Source: Branchipolynoe longqiensis (Eukaryota; Annelida; Polychaeta; Phyllodocida; Polynoidae). From it: a DNA stretch of 64,000 bases. Where the stretch lies: assembly GCA_030323885.1 (NCBI GenBank), contig CM059191.1, forward strand, positions 102,968,292 through 103,032,291, given 5' to 3'. Position 1 is the stretch's first letter, and each line of letters starts with the position of its first letter. Made by a program: the position numbers and the translations under genes. Under the pieces are notes generated by a model. It was given only the letters and a program-made list of their open reading frames with translations, was not told the origin of the DNA and ran no database searches. Positions 9,641-19,311 of the stretch are shown in pieces.

Positions 9641-11680
9641 GCTAATGATTATGTAGCTTCAGACCCAGACCCCCGCCCAGGCCTCGACATATCGCCGGTG
9701 GCTGGACACCCCCCTCTTTCTGAACCTGGTACTGACGATTTTGTGCATTGTTTTGACGTAATGGGAGTGGGTATGTGTCCCAGCAACTCTAATTGTCGCC
9801 AGGTAGGTGCCCCTAGTCAAGTCTTCACCAGCACAGGCATTGTGAGCCATACCAATGGCGCTAATTTTCCCATTGTTTGCCCTCGTGACGCAGTTAAATC
9901 AGACTCCCTTGGCCTTTGCAGCGCGCCGGTGATAACCACGCGTGTTGGCGTGGGGGGCGCTGGTGACTGTTTCTGCTCCCCATGCCAACTATCCAACCCC
10001 TTACTACGCTATGCCCTTGAAGCTGTTGACATTAGTTGGTTGAGTGTTAAGGCCTGTGGGCAAGGCCTTTGTGTTAGCGCCCTCGACACTTACTCCAAAG
10101 AAAGCTTGACCTTTACTGTCACTGCTGCATGTTCTGACGCTACTTGCTTGTTCACTCACTACATAGCTAGCCAGTTATCCCAATGCAAACCATGCCGCTG
10201 TTTCTGTGACTGCTTTGCCGGGGAGGACATTGACCCAGACACTGAGTTTGTTTTGCATGGGGCAATCTTTGGCTTTAAGGTTATAAATCCTTCATGTCGC
10301 GCAGTTTACACAGGTAATTGCAATAGGAGCAGCAAGAACAGTTTTATTGATTCAAAGTTATGCACCAAACATTCCTGTGGTTATATGAGCCGGGCGAGTG
10401 GTGAAGCATTGTCCAATCACAACATCTTTGCCGTCCCAAAATCAACTGGGGGCGGCTACCGAACAATCTTCGACTGCAGTAAGCCTATCGGTCGAACTGT
10501 GAATAACTATGTTTCTGAAATTTCAAAAAAACTTTCATATCTTGGAGTGGGAGATTTGGTGAAAGTTATGGCATGGGGCGACTTCATTACCTGCATAGAT
10601 ATAAAGGATGCCTATAGGGCTCTTAATATTCACCCTTCCGACCGCCCTCGCCAGGCAATCAGATGGAACTTCGGTGGCGGGAATGAATGATTTGTTGACA
10701 ACCGTCTGTGTATGGGGCTCTCCTCGAGCCCTTACATTTTTAGCAGAATTTCTGATTTTGTCATGCGTTGCGCCCGTAAGGAAGGCGTTACCCATATTGT
10801 GAACTACTTGGACGATTTCACCCTCCTCGGTGATGATTATGATGAATGTTTACGTAACCAATATATTGTAATCTCTGTTCTCCGCCGCTTAGGCTTCTAT
10901 CTAAGCTACCCTAAGCTTTTAGCCCCTTCCCAATGTTCGAGGTTTCTGGGTATAGAAATTGATTCTGTTATGCTCCAGCTGAGATTGCCTATTGACAAAA
11001 TTGTTAAATTAAAGCACATTCTCCTTGACTTCTTGGGCTGCAGGAACGTTACTCGGAAGGAACTAGAAAAGTTGGGTGGCCTGGTGGCCCATTGCGCTAC
11101 GGTCGTCCGCGGCGGCCGCTCCTTCTCCACCAGAGTATATGAGTATACGCCAGCTAAGGAACCTGTACTATAAATTAAGGCTGAACGCGCAGTTCCGCTC
11201 TGAACTGCACTGGTGGTTAAACTATGCTGAAACCTTTAACGGTTATGCAAATATTTTAGGTGTTCACGTGATTTCTATCACGGTTTATAGCAACGCGTCA
11301 TGCTGGGGTTTTGGAGTGACCCATGTGGGCGATTGGCTTGTAGGCAGTTTCAGTAAGGAGCCAGACCTGCTTGCCGAGGTGGGCCATCATTATGCTGAGG
11401 GCAATTGGGCTTGCGAGGGCGCACACATTAACGTAAAGGAAATGTGGCAGTCCTTGCAGCCGCCCGCCATTGGTGCCACCTGTGGAGGGACCATTGCATT
11501 GTGTTCATGACCAACAATAACACGGTGTGCGCATCTCTACAGGCAGGTGCATTAATAAGCAGATCATGGTCTATGTCAAAGAGCTCTTTTGGCTCTCTGT
11601 CCAGTTTAATTTTGATATTAAATCTGTATATATCAGCAGCAGGGATAATATAATCTGCGATTCCCTTAGCAGGTGATGGG
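9640..11680 (+). pseudogene. Reverse transcriptase/RNase H ORF2 of the split-direct-repeat element
   Basis: From about 9650 the frame ending at 10690 encodes a Cys-rich, pre-RT region of about 240 residues, then RT motifs: 'FAVPKSTGGGYRTIFDCSKP' (10430-10490) and 'DIKDAYRALNIHP' (about 10597). A stop at 10688 interrupts it. In the same frame follow 'GLSSSPYIFSRI' and the catalytic box N-Y-L-D-D-F (about 10802). RNase H follows in a shifted frame ('ITVYSNASCWGFGV', about 11280), where the usual first catalytic Asp appears as Asn. The last RNase H segment ends 'DNIICDSLSR' at about 11675. At least three frame changes separate the parts. The Cys-rich N-terminal region is also seen in the minus-strand relative at 3.1-3.4 kb. 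Confidence 0.8.
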
Positions 11681-11759
11681 AGCCCTCTAGCAGGACCTGC
11701 ATAGCTGAGGTAGACTGTACCGCTAAACTGTGCTGCGTCTCCCTGTTTGCCTGAAGTTC

Positions 11760-12735
11760 ATCTCCTTTCGTTGCAGGCCTAGATCTCTTGAGAGGGGCGG
11801 CTAAGGCTATGAGCGATCAATACTATTCGACAAATTCACGCTCAACCAGATCCATGCAGCTACGGAAGTACTTCAACTTCATAGACAAAGTTAAAGGAAT
11901 CTTATCGTCCTTGCCTTGCCCCCCTTCTCAGGTTGCCATATACATGGTTTGGTTGTCCTGCACTTTGAAATATTCATCTATCACCAACTACTTAAGCGCC
12001 TTAAATTTGTTTCTTAAATCTGAGGGCAGCGCGCCCATTGACTTTGCATCGCATCAGATTCGAAGCATAATAGGCGGGGCTAAGCGCATGTTGGGATGCA
12101 CAGTTAAGCTTGCCCCCCCCTCTTGTTGCCATCTGAATTGATTAGGATGTTCTCTCATATGTCTGGTAGCGAAGGCCATGTCGCAACACGCGCAGCCATA
12201 CTGACCGGGTTTAGGGCACTGTTGCGAAAATGTCAGATAACTAATTCTGAATCAGTCTTACTCCGTTCTGATTTCTCATTTCATCCATTGGGAATGTGTC
12301 TGACCGTTCGCCGGTCTAAGACTATTCAGTTCTCTGAACACAAGTTGCTTATTCCTGTCGCTTGCGTGCCTAATACGGACCTGTGCGCCGTATTCTGGGT
12401 GAAGAAGCACTTCTCACAAGTCAAGGTATCTCCCAACGAGCCTGCCTTCCAGGTCCCGCGGGCAGGTGGCTATTCACCCCTGGAATACGTTACGTTCCAG
12501 TCTACGATAAAATACTTTGCTGCACTAGCTGGCTTAGCCGGAGAGAATTTCTCATGCCATTCTCTGCGGTGAGGCGAGTGTACTTACCTCGCCCTTCAAG
12601 GCGCCCCGATCGACGAGATCCGGCTTAGGGGCGATTGGTCTTCCGACGCGATCTATAAGTATATTGCACGTCGTCTGTCGGAGCGAATAGTCACTGACAT
12701 GCGGGTGGCCTCTTGCCTCAGGGGGGTTAGTTAGT
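11760..12735 (+). pseudogene. Tyrosine recombinase of the split-direct-repeat element
   Basis: The frame from 11788 gives the N-terminal core-binding half ('QLRKYFNFIDKVKG', 'YSSITNYLSALNLFLKSEG'). A frameshift near 12120 moves to the catalytic half: 'ILTGFRALLRKCQI' (first Arg, about 12205-12240), 'SFHPLGMCLTVRRSKT', and 'CHSLR' (the H-x-x-R box, about 12555). A further shift near 12570 leads to 'GDWSSDAIYKYIARRL', which supplies the nucleophile Tyr (about 12650). All family hallmarks (R, HxxR, W/H, Y) are present but split over three frames. The enzyme class integrates circular cDNA. Confidence 0.8.
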
Positions 12736-12760
12736 TCTGTCTGGAGGTTCCTAGGGACTT

Positions 12761-12851
12761 GCCATTTGTAGCCCAGCCAGATACTACCACATTGACTTTA
12801 GTAAAAAAAACTGTATCCACCACACTGCCTTCGGCTTAATGCGTACTTACA
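12761..12851 (+). repeat. Split direct repeat B1
   Basis: Runs from 'catttgtagcccagccaga' to 'cggcttaatgcgtacttac' and is repeated as B2 with few changes. B1 directly abuts A2, giving the B1-A2 junction expected for an element replicated through a circle. Confidence 0.85.
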
Positions 12852-13048
12852 CCAATGTATATACTCATATATGCGGATGTAGGAATCGCATGGTGCTGCC
12901 CGCTCCCACCGGTTTGACGAACCCGCTAGGAGGGGTTTGGCTATTCCACCAGCCTACCCACCTGTGATATACACCCCACTGCTTTCACCTGCTGTTCACT
13001 GTGCCACTGCCTGAAAGACTATACACACCTGTACTATTTATTTTTATT
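12852..13048 (+). repeat. Split direct repeat A2
   Basis: Near-identical to A1 at 7338-7532, beginning near 'actcatatatgcggatgtag' and diverging after 'cacctgtactatttatttt'. Confidence 0.85.
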
Positions 13049-13095
13049 TTTATTGTTTTATATTTATATCTCTTTTATTCCTTATATTTTGGTAG

Positions 13096-13187
13096 GGCAT
13101 TTGTAGCCCAGCCAGATAATACCACATTGACTTTAGTAATAAAAACTGTATCCACCACACTGCCTTCGGCTTAATGCATACTTACAG
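13096..13187 (+). repeat. Split direct repeat B2
   Basis: Copy of B1 forming the 3' end of the element. It is followed immediately by a TATATACA/CATATA repeat (13188-13255). Confidence 0.85.
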
Positions 13188-14646
13188 ACGTATATATACA
13201 CATATACATATGAATATATGTATATACATATATACATACATATATGCGTATATGGGTCATTATCAGAAACTGTGTACCACTCGAGGTTGTCTACTTGAAA
13301 TGCATATTTCAAAGAAACCCATTATTGGAGTGTCAATATTTAGATTTCATCATTGAGCCTAATAATGTGGGAGATATTTTAGATCAAAAGTGAATGTTGG
13401 TATTGTGTATTATGTATGGATGGATGTAGCTAAATAAATAGAAAATGACATCACTAATTTGTGACATTATCAACAGCGTTCTCACAAACTTAATGAAAAC
13501 CTTTGAACAACAGCACATTTCACTTCAAATGGTCATATACAATGTCTTCATTAAGTTGAAGATATTTATTTCTAAACAAAATTTAAAAATTATGAAATAG
13601 TTAACCTTTTCTGGAGTCATTAACATTGTAACCTTTCGTTTCCACTTGCAAGTACTATGAAACTCTGTATCGAACACTGAGTACAGATACAGTATAGGAA
13701 CTATTTACCCCATTTGACACTCTATGCATGGACCCAGTTATGGTATAGTAAAAGATAAATCCTGAAATTGTCCCTAAATATTGAAATTTGATCCAAACAT
13801 TTGTGTAAAATTGTTGATTCCACTTGGACTGTTACCGTGCTAATATATGTCTGCTTTTCTCTTTAATCATCACAAATAAGACAAAACCATAGCAATGTGG
13901 TTTCAAATTATTATTACTATGTTTATAAAGCAAGTGGCATGTGAAATGTCCTAAAAATGTCAAGCTGTGTGTTGAAAATATTTGATTTTGGAGTCAGATT
14001 GGTTTCCATGCTATACTGCTATTTACTGGGTCTGAGCATCATCTGACCTACTTAGAAATGTCAGAATATATTTATTTTCAATTATTCAGATGCAAAAGGA
14101 AATACACATTGAGGAAGCTTGTATATAGGACTTTGACAGCATTTTGATGTTGTGGTACTGATGTCACAGTATTGGTAGACCGCTTCTGAGAACGACCCAC
14201 ATCAGTAGTGGTAAACACATTTCATAACCTTTATATTCACTGACCTAAAAGTGAATTGCCATATCATTTAATCAAAATGGAAAGATTTTGGGTGCAAAAC
14301 CAATAAATCCATATCAGCTGTTTTCTTTAAAATGGAAGTTATTGGCCTTTTCAGCTAAAGTATATACATTTCATTTTGAGTAGTGCAGTATATAGCGCAC
14401 GTGTCAGTTCCTGCACAAAAAATGGATTTGATTATCGGTATGATGGCAGCCTCAGCTCAAACCCTGCAGTCATGGTTTCATCAGGGAAAGAATGGAAATT
14501 GTCCGTTTTTAGCCTGAACACGGACGGAAGTGACGATGAACAGAGAGACAGTGTTTGATAACAACACAATGCTGGCTGGAAGTGTGCGCCGCGCCTTATT
14601 AGACTTAAATATCCTTGTCAGAACTAATTGTAGCCCAACCAATAGG
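13188..14646. other. AT-rich sequence without recognised feature
   Basis: A short TA-rich microsatellite (13188-13255) is followed by about 1.4 kb of AT-rich unique-looking DNA. I find no plausible exon, tRNA or repeat here on either strand. Confidence 0.5.
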
Positions 14647-14774
14647 TGTGATGTTGATTAAGAACCGACTCTACTCCACGACGTCTAGTTTCATAATGCC
14701 TTTATTCGGGTTCCACACAGCTGCTGCCGGCGGCCCGGCTTGGGTTTCGGTTTCGGGTTGTTACATACATCACA
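14647..14774 (-). repeat. 3' LTR, 128 bp
   Basis: Starts TGTGATG and ends CATCACA. Identical to 16973-17100 by eye. Contains CCTTTATTC, which on the coding strand reads GAATAAAGG and so includes an AATAAA polyadenylation signal. Confidence 0.93.
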
Positions 14775-15425
14775 TCTCCCTTTTTACAGTTCCTTAACTT
14801 TCGTTCATGCAGTTTTGGTTTGACCTGCCAATCGGCCCTTAGCGTGATGCCGCATAGTTTCTGGCGTTTGACCTTGTACAGTTTTCGTCTTTTTGCTTGT
14901 AATGCAACAATCTCGTACATGCTCCTGGATTTCTCGTATGGGTGTTTTATTCGCGCCCCCGGCCACTGTGCCTTACATGGCGCATCCCATGCTCCCCTTT
15001 TTTTTTTTTTTTTGTGTGTTTTTTTTTTTTTTTTTTACAAAAGAACATACATAATACATTACAATGTTATATTACAATGGTACATTACAATGTTATGTTC
15101 GACTTACATGATTAGATGTATATCACGGTTCAGACTAACATGTACGTGTGATTGAATTCTCCTGTTCAATCCGGCGTTATGTGCCGCCCTTGTCTTACTA
15201 CTACGCTATATATATATATGAACAATGTCATGCTGTTATTTAGTGCACAATTACCAAGATTGCTACACTAGTTGGTGCACTTATCTTTTGTTTTGCTTGT
15301 TGGTGCTGGTGTCGGCACCGTTATCTTGAGTATGAACATGCGGTACATGTAATTGATAGTCTTTCTGTTCTACGTTTCTTATCAGTCACGCGGGTGTGTT
15401 GCTATCCCGGCTTGTTTATGTTGCT

Positions 15426-16050
15426 TTACTGCTGTCCATATCTCGGTGGGGGTTTGCTTACACGGCCGTGGCGGGTCCTATAGTTTTTTTGTTGTGTGTG
15501 TGCGCCTTGCGGGTGATTTTCTGTTCGGTGCACGTGGTTTTGGTTTTCGTTGTTTGCGTTTCTCGCGTTGTTTTTAATTGGATATATATATTTGCGATTC
15601 CGCTTTAGTCTGTTGTTTCTTTCATTGACTATCTCATAATCTCTGTCGTTTTCTTTGTTTGTTTTGCTTACGACCCCCGTCTGCCATTTTCCTTCATGCG
15701 TGACGTATCTCACATGCTGGCCTGTGCTTAGTTGTTTGTGTTTCTTACCTGCATGCCGATCGAACGCTGTCTTTTGTTTGTTTTGTATTTGTTCGATTTG
15801 TTGTTCGGTTATTTGTGTTACGTTTGGCTGTAATGATGTTTTAGTTATTGGCAATTTTGATCTTAATTTACGGCTCATCAACAGTTGTGCTGGCGACGCC
15901 TCTACTTCTGCTAACGGTGTATTTCTGTAATTTAGCAGAAAGAGGTTGTAATCTTTGTTTTCGTCTCGTGCTTTCTTTATCATGTGTTTTACCGTTTGTA
16001 CGTGTCGTTCTACCTGGCCGTTACTTTGAGGGTGCATAGGACTCGAGAAT
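15426..16050 (-). pseudogene. Integrase C-terminal remnant of the gypsy-like element
   Basis: The frame is open to a stop at 15426. It begins at the deletion junction near 16045 with 'HPQSNGQVERHVQTVKHMI', the end of the integrase catalytic core including the conserved Glu region. It continues through the region 'LLNYRNTPL' and a C-terminal chromatin-binding-like basic tail rich in Asn/Arg. The upstream zinc-binding domain and the two catalytic Asp segments are missing. The frame differs from gag, so gag terminates shortly after the junction and this part is probably not translated. There is no other internal damage, in keeping with youth. Confidence 0.85.
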
Positions 16051-16944
16051 GTTGGTGTAAAGCTCGTCGTCTTGTTGCACAAACTCGTCGATATCTGTGT
16101 TGTCGTGTTCGTCTAGCACTATCTCGTGTATGGCCGTTGTTTTGCCACGACATACGCGAGCGAAATGACCGATTTTCTTGCATACTGCGCATGCCTTTCC
16201 TCTGGCTGGGCACGCGTCTCTGTCATTTTTGTGCGCGTAACCGCACCACGCGCAGTCTTTGCGTATGTCTGTGTTGTTGCCGCCGCGTCCCTGCTCCGGT
16301 CTGCCGGCGGCTTGACGGTGCTGTGGTTGTTGCTGGTTCACGTACTGTCTTGCCGTTTGTCGTTTGGTGTCGTACTGCCGTATGAAATCCACTCCATAGG
16401 CAATGTCGTTGCTACCGGTCAACTGCTTGGCCTTATGTTCGCTCATCCGACACATGTCTTCGCAGAGCTCCAGTGTCAGTTTCGGTGTTTGGAGTAGTCG
16501 ATCGCGTAGCGTGTTGCATTTCACGCCACTGACCAACCTGTCGGACATTAGCGAATCTTCCAACTCGCCGTATTGACATTGTCGTACCTTGTGCCTAACT
16601 TCCCTGATATAGGCATCCATTGATTCTTGGCCTTGGTTATATGAGTTGAAGTTGTATCTCGTAACCGTAATGTTTGTTTTACCCTCGCAGTACTTCCTGA
16701 ATGCCTCTCTCAGAGGTGCGATCCTGTCTGTTTCCATTTGGGTGAATGTCATGGCCTGGTGTATTTTTTGAGCTTCGGCTCCCGCCACATGCAAAAAGAC
16801 ACAACATTGCACTTTTTCACTCCGTGTTAGCACTCCAGCTGCCGTTGCGTATATGTTGTACGCGTGGTACCAAGTCCTCCAATTCGACGCTAGATTCCCA
16901 TCTAGGTTTAGGTGTGCTGGTGGCTTCAAGCCTGACAGTGCCAT
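16021..16944 (-). CDS. Gag polyprotein of the gypsy-like element
   Basis: Intact 307-codon ORF starting at the ATG at 16944, 28 bp inside the 5' LTR. The N-terminal part resembles the retrotransposon capsid region (residues about 10-180, with 'NWRTWYHAYNIYATA'). Two zinc knuckles follow: C-x2-C-x3-H-x6-C at residues 231-245 and a canonical C-x2-C-x4-H-x4-C at 252-265 (CAVCKKIGHFARVC). These bind element RNA. The last few residues come from the other side of the internal deletion. Gag alone cannot drive transposition, so enzymes must come from elsewhere. Confidence 0.88.
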   Translation of the reverse strand: MALSGLKPPAHLNLDGNLASNWRTWYHAYNIYATAAGVLTRSEKVQCCVFLHVAGAEAQKIHQAMTFTQMETDRIAPLREAFRKYCEGKTNITVTRYNFNSYNQGQESMDAYIREVRHKVRQCQYGELEDSLMSDRLVSGVKCNTLRDRLLQTPKLTLELCEDMCRMSEHKAKQLTGSNDIAYGVDFIRQYDTKRQTARQYVNQQQPQHRQAAGRPEQGRGGNNTDIRKDCAWCGYAHKNDRDACPARGKACAVCKKIGHFARVCRGKTTAIHEIVLDEHDNTDIDEFVQQDDELYTNILESYAPSK

Positions 16945-16972
16945 TGTTCACACAGGTTCGCATCTGACACCA

Positions 16973-17100
16973 TGTGATGTTGATTAAGAACCGACTCTAC
17001 TCCACGACGTCTAGTTTCATAATGCCTTTATTCGGGTTCCACACAGCTGCTGCCGGCGGCCCGGCTTGGGTTTCGGTTTCGGGTTGTTACATACATCACA
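16973..17100 (-). repeat. 5' LTR, 128 bp, with adjoining primer binding site
   Basis: Identical to the 3' LTR. The minus-strand sequence directly after it, TGGTGTCAGA, is the likely tRNA-Leu primer binding site. Confidence 0.93.
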
Positions 17101-17459
17101 ATAGGGTGTCCCAATTACTGCGTGCTCAGCTGCTTACTGTGCGTGAGCACCCCCTGTGGGAGTTGTAGGCAACAAACCAAGTGATCACTGGAACCTGGAG
17201 ACAGCCAGCTGTGGTCTACTGAGCAATTCCCGCCTTTTAGTCCCGTGAGACAGTCAATAAGTAGTGGCGCACCCTGGTGGTTGTTTATGGTACTTGTTGC
17301 CGGATGAATTGCAAGCATAAGCGGCACCCCACCCAGAGTAGGGTACGAATACAGGTCGCGGCGATGCCAGGTCAATCATCCGACTATTTGACCAGATTAT
17401 CTCCCTGATTTAATCTACATACCGACTGTTACCTATCGATGAGTTTATTTACAAAACCG
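17101..17459. other. Unassigned sequence beside LTR element
   Basis: Begins with the target duplication ATAGG. No credible exon or repeat seen. Confidence 0.4.
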
Positions 17460-18000
17460 ACTAAACTAGCATCTGAGCCACACCTACCTGTCTGTCTGAC
17501 ACTTCACCTGGTGAGATGAGTTCAGCCCACAACACACCCACCTGTCTGTGTGACAATTGACCTAGTGAGGTGAGTGCAGTCGACTACACACCTACTTGTC
17601 TGTGTAACACTTCACCTGGTGAGGTGAGTGCAGTCCACAACACACCCACCTGTCTGTGTGACACTTTACATGGTGAGGTGAGTGCAGCCCACTACACACC
17701 TACCTGTCTGCGTGACACTTCACCTGGTGAGGTGAGTGCAGCCCACTACACACCTACTTGTCTATGTAACACTTCACCTGGTGAGGTGAGTGCAGCCCAC
17801 TACACACCTACCTGTCTGTGTGAAACTTCACCTGGTGAGGTGAGTACAGCCCACAGCACACCCACCTGTCTGTGTGACACTTTACATGGTGAGGTGAGTG
17901 CAGCCCACTACAGACCTACCTGTCTGTGTGACACTTCACCTGGTGAGGTGAGTGCAGCCCACTACACACCTACCAGTCTGTGTGACACTTTACTTGTTTT
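17460..18000. repeat. 54-bp minisatellite, left block
   Basis: About ten units of 54 bp including 'ctacacacctacctgtctgt' and 'cacctggtgaggtgagtgca'. Since 54 is a multiple of three, the array yields a 165-codon artefactual ORF of 18-residue repeats. Each unit has a strong 5'-splice-site-like GAG|GTGAGT on the plus strand and CAG|GTAGGT on the minus strand. The unit resembles the 5' module of SINE family S3. Confidence 0.93.
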
Positions 18001-18604
18001 CTTTGTTTTTTTAAATATTTTTATTGAGGCTGTATTTATACTGTCCATAGCATGTAAGCCCGGGTAACCAGGCTTGTTTTCAATGCTGGCCAGCTGTAGT
18101 GTTGGTGTTGTCTTACCAAGCAGTAGCTGCTGATAAGTTATTTGATTGTCTGCATTTCAGTAGCAGATAAATCTGTTGGTACGTTTAGTAGCCTATGTTA
18201 GTTGTTTTGGGCCCTCTTGGCATTGAATTGTTGTTCTATTCTTATTACTATGTTAGTTGTTTTCTTAAGGTTCTATGTTAGTGTTTTGGGGTTTTCTTGG
18301 GAAGAGTTTTCTGCTTGTTTCTACTTAATTCTATACTAGCCTATTTTATTTACATGTCCATAGGTCTGTACGTAATAGGTGGTTGAGTTATGTTTGTTCG
18401 AATTTGATTTCATTTATATTGGTGTTGGATATGTTATCTGGCTTTTATATTTCCGGTTATCCCACCCTGGGTTGCCCAGTTGGTGGGCTGTGACATATCA
18501 CCTGCCCCCTTGTGGTGCAGTTCAGTTGGGGTTCCCAGTTTTTATTTTGCACAGATATTTTCTGTACGTTTTTAGGTCAGGGATTTGTCTTTCTTTCACC
18601 GTTA
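18001..18604 (-). mobile_element. 5'-truncated LINE tail inserted in the minisatellite
   Basis: The reverse complement matches 41.17-41.74 kb, the 3' end of a non-LTR element. Shared landmarks are 'aatccctgacctaaaaacgt', a conserved 3' UTR and an A-rich end (at 18001-18025 in this orientation). Only the last C-terminal codons and the 3' UTR are present. The array resumes on the other side, so this is a true insertion. Confidence 0.85.
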
Positions 18605-18865
18605 GTTGAGTGCAGCCCACTACAGACCTACCTGTATGTGTGACACTTTACATGGTGAGGTGAGTGCAGCCCACTACACACCTACCAGTCTGTGCGACAC
18701 TTTACTTGGGTAGTTGAGTGCAGCCCACTACACACCTACCTGGCTGTGTGACACTTCACCTGGTGAGGTGAGTGCAGCCCACTACACACCCACATGTCTG
18801 TGTGACACTTCACCTGGTGAGGTGAGTGCAAACCACTACACACCCACCTGGTTGTATCTATACAG
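18605..18865. repeat. 54-bp minisatellite, right block
   Basis: Continuation of the array after the LINE insertion, about five units. The first begins 'ttgagtgcagcccactac', in register with a variant unit at 18.70 kb. Confidence 0.9.
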
Positions 18866-19311
18866 TAAAGAAAATGTATTAGCAGACCGATCTATTGAAA
18901 GTCACAAGTCAATTGGGGCCATCAGAGATACCCAGAATGCGTGATCGACCTCCCACACAATGAAGTGTGTGGGCATGTCATGACAGCCCCGTCCCGGAGC
19001 TTTGTGGGTAGATGCATGGGCGAGAGTTTGAATATATACTGTATACATGACCATTAAAGGAGTTCCATTCTGAGCTCTGAAGACTATGGTGTTCTTCGTT
19101 CTTTGTAGAGGGGACTCACTACGGCGACCCTGAGTGACATACACTATGCAGGGACATAGTCTTCAGCAACATTAAGGGAACCTGTGAAGTGGACCAAGGA
19201 CACGGCCATGAATATTAAGAGTCAAATTCCATCTAGGCTGAAATGAAACCATGAATGCCATGTTTGAGCTGAATTCCGATAATCAAATCCGGTTTTTTTC
19301 CAGAAGCTGCC
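18866..19311. other. Possible LTR-type fragment
   Basis: Around 18950-19140 the sequence has 'attaaaggagttccattctg' and then 'actcactacggcgaccctga', which resembles the end of an invertebrate gypsy LTR followed by a primer-binding-type sequence. No second LTR or internal ORF is present, so this is tentative. Confidence 0.3.

Larger units (their letters stand above)
7338..13187 (+). mobile_element. Ngaro/PAT-type tyrosine-recombinase retrotransposon with split direct repeats
   Basis: The order A1 (7338-7532), leader, gag-like ORF, RT/RNase H, tyrosine recombinase, B1, A2 and B2 is the split-direct-repeat layout of Ngaro/PAT relatives of DIRS1. A1 and A2 are nearly identical over about 190 bp, B1 and B2 over about 90 bp. 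Such elements are copied by reverse transcription, and a circular intermediate is inserted by the recombinase rather than by an integrase, usually without target duplication. All ORFs carry stops or frameshifts, so this copy is inactive. It lies next to TA/CATATA repeats on both sides. Confidence 0.85.
14647..17100 (-). mobile_element. Ty3/gypsy LTR retrotransposon, internally deleted (2454 bp)
   Basis: Two 128-bp LTRs, identical as far as I can read, bound the element. Their ends are inverted (TGTGATG...CATCACA). The 5-bp target duplication ATAGG lies at 14642-14646 and 17101-17105. The element reads on the minus strand: after the 5' LTR comes a primer binding site (TGGTGTCAGA, 16963-16972) complementary to the 3' end typical of tRNA-Leu. 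Gag follows, then only the C-terminal part of integrase. An A/G-rich tract (AAAAAGGGAGA) abuts the 3' LTR. Protease, RT, RNase H and the integrase core are missing. Identical LTRs imply recent insertion, so the short form probably moved using another copy's enzymes. Confidence 0.93.

Noticed and set aside
17570..18067. 165-codon Cys/Thr-rich repeat ORF
   Set aside because: 54-bp minisatellite (18-residue period) running into a LINE tail.
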